From Collinsella sp. An307 (lineage in GTDB: Bacteria > Actinomycetota > Coriobacteriia > Coriobacteriales > Coriobacteriaceae), in assembly GCF_002161805.1 (NCBI RefSeq), contig NZ_NFIP01000009.1, positions 62,001-126,000 on the forward strand: 64,000 nucleotides of DNA, in the 5' to 3' direction. Made by a program: the position numbers and the translations under genes. The notes below the pieces were generated by a model. That model saw nothing but the letters and a program-made list of their open reading frames with translations, was not told the DNA's origin and did no database searches. Below are positions 51,917 to 58,685 of this stretch, one piece after another (the first letter of the stretch is position 1; the number at the start of each line of letters is the position of its first letter).

Positions 51917-53794
51917 TTAGTCGTCGAATAGGCCAGCGAAGATGGCGTCCAGGTCTTCTTCGGTGGTAGGCTGCGTCTCGATGAGCTCGGCGTCGATGGC
52001 GCGAAGCATCGTTTGTTCCTTCATCTGCAGCCTCTCGTAGATTTCCTGATCCATGGAGTAGGGCTTTCCTCCCTGGTCGTATGTCTCGCTCAGGAAATAA
52101 TAGCGAGTGTCCTGCCCGGCAGGCAGGCCGAGGCGATGGATGCGGTCTTTGGACTGCAGCAGATGCACAAGGTTGAAGCTGTACTCGTAGTAGACGGCAT
52201 CGTGGCATACGGAATGCAGCGACACCGATTCCGCGAGCGTGTGCGGGTTGGTAATGAGTACGGGGAAGCGGCCTGCGCGGAAGTCGTCCAGCACGCGCGT
52301 GCGGTCGTCCAAAATCACGTCGCCCGAGATCACATGCGCTTCGATGCCTTGCCGGGCAAGGTCACGCCGCAGGGCCTCCATGCTCTTGATGAAGATGCAC
52401 CATATGATGACGGGATGCCCGTCGCGTACGAGGTCCTGAATTAGACGCGTGCACTGAAGACGCTTCTCGGAGATGCCGGTGGTGCGGATCATCTCGACAA
52501 TGTCTTGCGAGTAGTCCGCCACATCAACGTCTCCCGTGTCCTCATCCACCTCGAGCACCCAACGGAACTCATTGGGGTCGAGGTCATCGAGCAGGTCCTC
52601 TGGATCGTTCTCGAGCTGGAGGATGCGCAGCATGAGGGTGAGTTTGTTCTTGCGGTAGTGGTTTTTGAGCACGCGGACGAGCTGGTTAGTGCGTGTGTCC
52701 GCGGATACCTCGAGCACCTTGTCCGGTGAGGCGGGCGGTACGCCCAGGTCGCGCTTGGTGGTGCGGCAGAAGAACGGCTGGATGCGCTCGTTGATGGCGA
52801 TCTGATCTTCCTCTTCGGCGCGACGGAGTTCGCCGCGCGTGAAGCCGAAGAACGAGTCGTACTCATGCGGGTAGAGGATGTGCAAGAAGTTGTAGAGGTC
52901 CTCGTAGGTGTTGGGGAGCGGTGTTCCCGTGAGGGCGAGCGTATAGGGCGCGTCTTGCGCGATGGTTAGCGCTGCCTCCGCCTGCTTGCCGCCCACGCGC
53001 TTCACGCGGTGGACCTCGTCGAAGACGAGCATGGTGTCATGCGCTGCAACTTGCGCGAGCTCGTCGGCGACGCTGGGCGCTGCCTCGTAGTTGACGAGGA
53101 TGAGGTTGTAAGCGCCAATCTGAGCGCGGATGAAGCGTTGGCGGTCCTTACGGCCGAGGCGTTTGTAGGCCTCATCCTGCGTGGAGATGCAGGAGAGTGG
53201 CCGGGTATCGCCAAAGCAGAGATGCCACTCGGTGCGCCAGGAATCGAAGGCGTTCTTGGGGCAGACCACCATGAGACGGCGGACCTTGCCCTGGGATGCG
53301 AGGAAGGCAAAGGCGCCGAGCACCGTTGCCGTCTTGCCGGAGCCCGGGACAGAGAAGTTGCCCGCGCGTGCCATGGTGGCGAGGAAGAACGCATCGCGCA
53401 TCTGGCGGTCCTTGAGGGGGCGCACCATCGAGCGATTTACCACGTCTGCAAATGCGGCAAGGCGCTCGTCGTACTTCGGGTCGCCTCGCTTGATTTCGTT
53501 ACCCGCGCGGTAGTGCTCCTCGGCGAGTTCGCGCATCGTATTGAAATGGGCGTCGAGGCCGGGGTCGATCTCGAGCACAGTGCCCAGCGCCTCGGCGACA
53601 TCGGACAGGCGTCCCGCGACGCGCTCGTAGTCGCTGTAGTTGCTGGGCATCTTGAGCGCGAGCATTCCGTTTGCGCCGTCACCGGTGACGTAGCGACGGC
53701 AGCGGATCTTGAATTTGGCGTTACGGCGAAGGGCGGCTGCATCAAGTGGAGCGGGGTCGAGCAGCAGCTGCTCGCCATCTAGATAAAGTCGCAT
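51917..53794 (-). CDS. SNF2-type DNA helicase/translocase in the BREX island
   Basis: 625 aa, superfamily 2. Walker A is in NFSVPGSGKTATVLGAF (near residue 150), motif II is VFDEVHRVKR (DEVH, near 258), motif III is LALTGTPLPNTYEDLY, and motifs V/VI are VLITNPHTLAESVSLH and LLQSKDRIHRLGLP (near 550). The N-terminal 140 residues are unrelated to the helicase core. ATG at 53794 overlaps the stop of the ParB-like gene (TGATG), so it is translationally coupled to it; an adjacent GTG is less likely. It probably moves on phage or modified DNA. It is not a standard BREX gene. Confidence 0.88.
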   Translation of the reverse strand: MRLYLDGEQLLLDPAPLDAAALRRNAKFKIRCRRYVTGDGANGMLALKMPSNYSDYERVAGRLSDVAEALGTVLEIDPGLDAHFNTMRELAEEHYRAGNEIKRGDPKYDERLAAFADVVNRSMVRPLKDRQMRDAFFLATMARAGNFSVPGSGKTATVLGAFAFLASQGKVRRLMVVCPKNAFDSWRTEWHLCFGDTRPLSCISTQDEAYKRLGRKDRQRFIRAQIGAYNLILVNYEAAPSVADELAQVAAHDTMLVFDEVHRVKRVGGKQAEAALTIAQDAPYTLALTGTPLPNTYEDLYNFLHILYPHEYDSFFGFTRGELRRAEEEDQIAINERIQPFFCRTTKRDLGVPPASPDKVLEVSADTRTNQLVRVLKNHYRKNKLTLMLRILQLENDPEDLLDDLDPNEFRWVLEVDEDTGDVDVADYSQDIVEMIRTTGISEKRLQCTRLIQDLVRDGHPVIIWCIFIKSMEALRRDLARQGIEAHVISGDVILDDRTRVLDDFRAGRFPVLITNPHTLAESVSLHSVCHDAVYYEYSFNLVHLLQSKDRIHRLGLPAGQDTRYYFLSETYDQGGKPYSMDQEIYERLQMKEQTMLRAIDAELIETQPTTEEDLDAIFAGLFDD

Positions 53795-55028
53795 CACAGC
53801 TCCCTCTGAAGGTTTTCAATCTTCACCTTGAGCTTGGCGGCAAGTTCAAGCACGCGGTCGAGGCCTGCGTTCATGTCATCGAGTTGCTCAGGCGAGAGCT
53901 TACTGAGCAGCGCCATGTCGACCCCCTCAAGGCTGCTGAGCGAATCATGCACGCTGCGCACCTGGCCGTTTTTGATCTTGCTGTTACCCGCCTTGGTGCG
54001 CGCTTTCTCATTGGAGGCCTTCTGCTCGTTCTTGAGGTCATCGTCAGCCGCAACATGGTCGCGGATGAACTCGGTGGAAACCGCGGTGTCCTGGGGCATG
54101 TCCTCGAGTTTCTCAAGGACCTGCTCGACGATATCCAGCTGTTCATCGACATACTCACCGTCGCCGTGCTGGGAGGCGTCGATGTAGTCGCACATGTCGC
54201 GGATAGCGCGCACGCGGTCGCCCAAGTTGCCCATAAGGATGTTGGCAAAGACGATGTTCTCCATATCTTGGCGGTCGTCATCGTCTTTGCACTTCTGCAG
54301 CTTGGTGGCGAGCGACTCAACAATGCCCTGAATCTTGAGGTCCTGTGCGATATGGTAGGCGCCGGGCGCGTTGACGAACTCGAGGAAGTCGTTCATGACA
54401 TCAATCTGGCGCAGGAACTTCTTCATATCGCTTTTCGAGATGTTGGCGTGGGCGCCGTACTCGTCGGCGGTCATCTTGCCGCCGTTGACCCAGGTGTTGA
54501 TATCCACCAGGCGCGAGATGGGGTCGTAGTCGACCTTCTCGTCGCGGCCGAGCTGGATTTCGAGCTCGAGGCCTTTAATCGCCTTCTCGTCGTAGGTGTC
54601 GGGGAAACGTAGCAGCGCAGAAAGCGCGGGCTTGCCTCTTCGCGTGAAAGCATGCGCAGGCACGTGAAGCGGCGATTACCGTCGATGACGATGCCGTTGG
54701 AGAGAATGATGGCAACTTCCTGCTGGCCCTTCGCCTTGATATCGAGCTTGGTGGTCTTGAGGCGCTGGGGATTGTCGTCCTCAATCATGCCCTCGATAAG
54801 ACGGTCGAGCTCCTCGGTATCGGTGGGCAGTGCGCCGTGCTCCATCTCGTACCGGGTGATGAACGTGGCGATACGACCGTTCTGCACGTTGTAGTGCAGT
54901 TTGTCGATACGCACCTCATAGACGCGCTGGTCTTGGTTTTGCCCGTTAACGCGAATCATGTTGACGTTGTCGGTCGCGTGCAGCCAACCCTCGGCCTCGC
55001 CCGTGCGGAAGAACTCGTTGATTTCCAT
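53794..55028 (-). pseudogene. ParB/DndB-like protein, interrupted by a -1 frameshift
   Basis: Two overlapping frames make one protein of about 410 aa. The 5' frame (from ATG at 55028) has a ParB-like N-terminal domain: VYEVRIDKLHYNVQNGRIAT and GIVIDGNRRFTCLRM. The 3' frame continues with FPDTYDEKAIKGLELEIQLG, then helices ending in a Leu-rich coiled region. The break lies near GTTTCCCC (plus strand 54597-54608). One extra base there would read RCYVFPDTYDEK and restore the family pattern. It may be a true mutation, a reversible homopolymer slip or a sequencing error. Start and stop abut the neighbouring genes, so it is the middle of a three-gene operon. Confidence 0.7.
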
Positions 55029-56234
55029 TTACTCCACCTCTCGTATGAATTGGTCATGACTAACATACACCCGGTCGAGCTCCGGGCTGTAGAACAGGTT
55101 TGTCGCGCGAATAAGTGAGACAAGCTGGGGGATTGTGATGTCGATGTCATACTCTTCAGTCAGAATCTCGCATAGTTCGTCGATGTCGAGTGAGCTTTCG
55201 CGCTCAAGAAGCGATGTCACCAAGTCTCGCCCTCGCGCCTGGGTGTGTGGTTCCGCAAAGATGCGGCGTCCGCCAAGGTGGCCGCGCGTGCAAAAGCGCT
55301 TGCGCGAGAGCAGGACGGACTCGTAAAAGATATCTGACAGGCCATATGCCAGAAGGGCAATGCCGGGGGCGTTCGCGCGCAACCACGGCACGGTGAACTG
55401 CGGGATGCCGGCGGCCACACTCGCTGCCACCGACTCCTTCGCGAACGCGTCGAGATCGGCCCGACTGATCTCTAGCTCCTGTAAGCCAGCGGTGGTAATC
55501 CAAGTGTCTTTGTCGTAGCCAAAGACAGTCCCGGCTGCCTGGGCGCTGGAAAGATAGGACTTGAACGAAGACGCCGAAAGCATGTCTGTAGGCAGGCTGT
55601 CATGCGTGACAAGCGGTGCTGCGAAGAGCATCCGATAGTATTCCGCGGGACTATCATGGTCGCCGCGGATGACGCAATCGGCAAAGAGCGTGTAACCAGC
55701 CGCGGTCGCAGCAGCAATCTCGCCGTCGGATGAAGCGGCGATACCCGCGCGTTTGAGTGCCTCGCGGAAGGCTTCGCGCGTATACCAAACGCCCGCCGGC
55801 TCTATCTGAGACGTCTGCAAGTCCTGCTCGGTCTGTTCGGCCTCAGCGGAGAGCTCAATATCGTGCGCGCACTCCTCCGGTGCGGTGGGGTCAGAGGGCG
55901 TGGCGGAGGGTTCGATATCGACGAGCGAGAGCCCTGCGAGGTCTGGCTCAAAGTTTTCGGCACGTGCTTCTATGTCGGCGAGCCAATCGTCTTCCTCGAC
56001 GCGGTGCCGGCGCGCGCGAATCACGAACGCGCGCTCATCGGGCGCAATGTTGTTGAGCGCACAAATCAGCTCGAAACGCGGTGTGTCAGTCTCGACATAG
56101 AGCTTGACGTCATCGGGTAGATTGAGACGACGTCCAAGCTCATAGGCGGCTCCTGTGAGATCATGCCAGACGAGCACGTCGCCGGTGGCGAATGCAAGGA
56201 AGTCGTCGAGTTGTTGTTGAAGCGAATGAGGCAT
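55029..56234 (-). CDS. PglZ N-domain-like accessory protein of the BREX island
   Basis: 401 aa, not a recognised family. Residues 1-108 align by eye with the N-terminus of the PglZ encoded nearby: DVLVWHDLTGAAYELGRRL against VIIWNDAGAEFAETLAEL, ALNNIAPDERAFVIRAR against TLNNLAPNARLLIYRPN, and DDWLADIEARAENF against PDWLADAVSYAPAF. The alkaline phosphatase core of PglZ is missing. The middle is helical. The last 60 residues (SLDIDELCEILTEEYDIDITI then QLVSLIRATNLFYSPELDRV) look like a winged helix. Its TAA stop is followed immediately by the ATG of the ParB-like gene. Function unknown; it may bind the PglX or BrxB surface that PglZ uses. Confidence 0.75.
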   Translation of the reverse strand: MPHSLQQQLDDFLAFATGDVLVWHDLTGAAYELGRRLNLPDDVKLYVETDTPRFELICALNNIAPDERAFVIRARRHRVEEDDWLADIEARAENFEPDLAGLSLVDIEPSATPSDPTAPEECAHDIELSAEAEQTEQDLQTSQIEPAGVWYTREAFREALKRAGIAASSDGEIAAATAAGYTLFADCVIRGDHDSPAEYYRMLFAAPLVTHDSLPTDMLSASSFKSYLSSAQAAGTVFGYDKDTWITTAGLQELEISRADLDAFAKESVAASVAAGIPQFTVPWLRANAPGIALLAYGLSDIFYESVLLSRKRFCTRGHLGGRRIFAEPHTQARGRDLVTSLLERESSLDIDELCEILTEEYDIDITIPQLVSLIRATNLFYSPELDRVYVSHDQFIREVE

Positions 56235-56268
56235 GTATCGGTTCCGTGTTCTGTATGCTAAACTTTCA

Positions 56269-56296
56269 TGTAGTAATACCTACAATAATATGTAGG
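56269..56296 (+). promoter_or_regulatory. operator of the Phd/RelE pair: three alternating half-sites
   Basis: TGTAG (56269-56273), CTACA (56280-56284) and TGTAG (56291-56295) alternate with 6-base spacers, so the middle site pairs as a palindrome with either neighbour. CCTACAATAATATGTAGG is the clearest 18-base palindrome. It lies 9 bases before the antitoxin ATG, overlapping its promoter and ribosome site, as in autoregulated toxin-antitoxin operons. Confidence 0.65.
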
Positions 56297-56304
56297 AGGT
56301 TCAT

Positions 56305-56604
56305 ATGCCTGTAGTACTGCCGGTTTCGGAATTGCAGAGAAATATGGGGAGCATTGCGGACCAGTGCCACGAGTCCAAGCAGCCCATCTACCTGACGAAG
56401 AACGGTAAAGCGTCTCTTGTGGTAATGGATGCCGCCGAGTTTGATAGTCGCTTTGCCGCCCTTGATGAACTTCGTGAGCGCGAGAAGCGCGTTGAGCGCG
56501 CCATCTCCCGCGGCTACGACGACCTCTTGAATGGCCGAGTACGTCCGCTTGACCAGGCGCGGCAAGACGCCGAACGCATTCGGAAGGCCCGCCATGGGGC
56601 ATAG
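56305..56604 (+). CDS. antitoxin, Phd/YefM family
   Basis: 99 aa. The N-terminal Phd/YefM DNA-binding fold reads VLPVSELQRNMGSIADQCHE and QPIYLTKNGKASLVVMDAAEFD. The C-terminal half (REREKRVERAISRGYDDLLNG) is the helix that neutralises the toxin. AGGAGG precedes the ATG. The toxin gene overlaps its 3' end by 11 bases. It is on the plus strand, opposite to the BREX genes on both sides. Confidence 0.9.
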   Translation: MPVVLPVSELQRNMGSIADQCHESKQPIYLTKNGKASLVVMDAAEFDSRFAALDELREREKRVERAISRGYDDLLNGRVRPLDQARQDAERIRKARHGA

Positions 56605-56917
56605 GGAGCTGGACGACAGGGCTGAATATGAGGTGCAGCTCACCGATGAGGCGGTCTACGGCTTGGCGGAAGTCATGCCAGATGTCGTCTACCAGCGCGT
56701 AAACGAGATGCTCTCTGTTCTGGCGACCTTTCCACGATATGGGGAGGAATACGATCCTTATTACGAGGCCGCTCGTCCTTCGGTGCCGTGCAGGGTGCTC
56801 TTCGTAGGCCGGTACGGCATCTACTACGCCATCGATGAGGAGAGGCAGAAGGTGACCGTGCTCGCTATCGAAGATTCTCGGCGTGATCCGCGCAATCGCT
56901 TCAGAGTGGTTGATTAG
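56594..56917 (+). CDS. toxin, RelE/ParE family
   Basis: 107 aa. YEVQLTDEAVYGLAEVMPDV gives the N-terminal helix, VPCRVLFVGRYGIYYAIDEE the central strands, and VTVLAIEDSRRDPRNRF the end with basic residues where RelE enzymes keep catalytic side chains. ATG at 56594, inside the antitoxin gene, is preferred over a start at 56531 that would extend far into it. It is probably an mRNA interferase or gyrase poison. It may act as an addiction module for the defence island. Confidence 0.85.
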   Translation: MGHRELDDRAEYEVQLTDEAVYGLAEVMPDVVYQRVNEMLSVLATFPRYGEEYDPYYEAARPSVPCRVLFVGRYGIYYAIDEERQKVTVLAIEDSRRDPRNRFRVVD

Positions 56918-56937
56918 CGTCTGCATCGCGTTAGCCC

Positions 56938-57912
56938 TTATTTGATCTTCGCGAGTACGCTCTGAAGTTTGGCGTAGTTGACCTTTACACCGTCATCGAG
57001 GTCGATGGCGATCATCTGGTCGGCAAGCTCGTGGATCTTCTCCTCGTAGGACTCGAGTTCCGCAGCCTGATCGGCAACGCGCTTGCGCTCCTTGGTAAGG
57101 GCGACTTTTTGACGGCCGTCCGCGTCTGCAACGGCATCATCAAGATGGGCGAGGCGACTGCGGTAACGCTCCTGCTGCTCGTGCACGTAGTCGGTGCGGA
57201 CGCGGGCCATAAGGTCCGGTTGGTAGCGGTGCATATAGATGAGCGCCTTGAAGCCGTTCTTCTTGCCGGAGTCGAGCAGCCAGTAGATGGGGCGCTTTTT
57301 ATACGTCTTACAGTGGTCGGCAAAGAACTCGCGCAGGAAGTACTGGCGGATGGTGTCGCGTGATGTGCCTTTGGCGCCGGGGTCAAGGGCGTCGGCTACG
57401 AAACGAAGGTTCTCCTCGAGCGTTTCGGCGCCGTATGCAGCGACAACGAACTGTTCAAAGCGGGCCACAATGTCGTCGGGGAAGTACACGTCATCGGTGA
57501 TGGGGAGCACGTTGTCTGCATCGGGCATAAAAGTCACGTGCTCAGGGTCGGGCATCTTGGCAAGGTATTCTGCGATCGTATCGCCCTGGTTGGCGAGTAC
57601 GAGTCCATCCACATCGAGCGAGTAGCGTCCGAACATGCAGCCTACCGCGTAGCTGATGAGCGAGACGATTTCATCGCGCTTGGTGCGCACGTAGTTGTTG
57701 CCCTTGAAGCTTTCAGGAATCTCTTCTTTGGTATCGAAGATGCGTGCGACCGAGACGTACTTGTCTTCGACCTCGATGGGAACCTCGCCCACCATGTTAT
57801 AGATTTCGGCGAAGATGCGGTTGAGCTCTTCTTCGTTGGCCTTGAGCTGGTCAAAGCGCGCGTTAACTTCGGCTTTGTGCGCTTCGTACTTGTCGCGGAT
57901 GAGAATCGCCAT
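56938..57912 (-). CDS. BREX PglX, C-terminal fragment encoded as a separate gene
   Basis: 324 aa. This matches the C-terminal domain of BREX-1 PglX: FDQLKANEEELNRIFAEIYN near the start, then LISYAVGCMFGRYSLDVDGL, YFLREFFADHCKTYKKRPIY, GFKALIYMHRYQPD and an end DLDDGVKVNYAKLQSVLAKI. The first residues match the linker that in intact PglX follows the target-recognition part, so nothing appears lost at the break. It has its own ATG and an AAAGG site (GAAAGGCGG). It probably reassembles with the other half into a working enzyme. Confidence 0.85.
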   Translation of the reverse strand: MAILIRDKYEAHKAEVNARFDQLKANEEELNRIFAEIYNMVGEVPIEVEDKYVSVARIFDTKEEIPESFKGNNYVRTKRDEIVSLISYAVGCMFGRYSLDVDGLVLANQGDTIAEYLAKMPDPEHVTFMPDADNVLPITDDVYFPDDIVARFEQFVVAAYGAETLEENLRFVADALDPGAKGTSRDTIRQYFLREFFADHCKTYKKRPIYWLLDSGKKNGFKALIYMHRYQPDLMARVRTDYVHEQQERYRSRLAHLDDAVADADGRQKVALTKERKRVADQAAELESYEEKIHELADQMIAIDLDDGVKVNYAKLQSVLAKIK

Positions 57913-57982
57913 TCATGCCGCCTTTCTATAAGAGTTCAGCGAGCTGGCAGCGCCGCCTCCTATGAGGGGAGGTGATCTGCCT

Positions 57983-58111
57983 ATGGACTGGTTGTACGGA
58001 TTCCTGAGATTGGTGGCCCTGGTTATCAAGCTCTTGAACGAGGCAATCGAGCTCGTATCCAAGGCTCGAGGCTACATACGTGAGGGGAGGAACCGGAGCC
58101 GCCGCCGATAA
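57983..58111 (+). CDS. 42-residue hydrophobic-basic small protein, toxin-like
   Basis: Plus-strand ORF in the gap between the two pglX halves. It starts MDWLYGFLRLVALVIKLLNE and ends with a basic tail YIREGRNRSRRR. The upstream GGGAGGTGATC is almost a perfect complement to the 16S 3' end, ideally spaced before the ATG. A single hydrophobic helix with a basic end recalls type I toxins and holin-like peptides. No partner RNA was identified. It is antisense to the BREX transcript. Confidence 0.5.
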   Translation: MDWLYGFLRLVALVIKLLNEAIELVSKARGYIREGRNRSRRR

Positions 58112-58170
58112 GCGGTAGGCGGCCCCAAGCGTGCTCCTAAGATTGGGACAATGCCCGAGGTTCGTTGCCA

Positions 58171-58674
58171 TCATACTGTTGTGCCCATAAGATCGGAAAT
58201 GATTTGTGAGGTAAATCGTCCAGCTACCGATGCACCAATCATGAGCGGTTGGGGAACATCGGCACCAGAATCTTTTGACCCCGTCCGTCCGAGCAAATGA
58301 AGCCCCTTATTGGTGATACGGTAATTCAGCGTTCGCCCAGCAACAGGTGCTGATGGGGTCTGCTCGATATAGCAGATATCAACAAGAGGTTCGATATATC
58401 GCGCCAGATCGGCCTGCTTGATGCCCCATTCGCTCAGATCGAAGCGCGTCACCGTTCCATTCTTCAGCTCAAGGAGTTGCCACAGTATCTCCCGAATGAG
58501 TTTCTTGTCGAACGGGCGCATGGCATCCTGCGGAATTGCCCAGGCCCTTTTCTCCTTCTGGGCGCCCTCAATGCTCCCGCTCTTGCACCAATCGTATATG
58601 TCGTTCGTTGAGCAATTCCATCGTTCCGCCGCTTCGAGCGCGGTGAGTGTCTTCGCCTTGCGTGTTTCACCCAT
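58171..58674 (-). CDS. helix-turn-helix protein inserted between the pglX halves
   Basis: 167 aa. Residues about 9-52 fit an excisionase/MerR-like helix-turn-helix: LTALEAAERWNCSTNDIYDW, then GSIEGAQKEKRAWAIPQDAM. Residues about 58-125 look like a winged helix (LIREILWQLLELKNGTVTRF and the following GIKQADLARYIEPLVDI). It starts 12 bases after the stop of the N-terminal pglX half, so it is probably read from the same message. ATG at 58674 is preferred to a longer frame that would run back through pglX. It may regulate the locus, be a remnant of a mobile element, or act with PglX. Confidence 0.7.
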   Translation of the reverse strand: MGETRKAKTLTALEAAERWNCSTNDIYDWCKSGSIEGAQKEKRAWAIPQDAMRPFDKKLIREILWQLLELKNGTVTRFDLSEWGIKQADLARYIEPLVDICYIEQTPSAPVAGRTLNYRITNKGLHLLGRTGSKDSGADVPQPLMIGASVAGRFTSQIISDLMGTTV

Positions 58675-58685
58675 CTCTGCACCGC

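Noticed and set aside
54595-54612. Programmed -1 ribosomal frameshift in the ParB-like gene
   Set aside because: The zero-frame codons GTT TCC CCG do not form a standard slippery heptamer, and no downstream pseudoknot is evident. Mutation or sequencing error is simpler.
58464-58682. Read-through of the pglX N-half stop to give a longer protein
   Set aside because: The frame after the stop encodes an Arg-rich sequence unrelated to PglX, while the true C-terminal domain is elsewhere with its own start.
57913-58685. Target-site duplication or terminal inverted repeats bounding the insertion in pglX
   Set aside because: Only a short AGGCGG is shared near both edges, which coincides with ribosome-site sequence. 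No convincing repeat was found, so a mobile element is not called.
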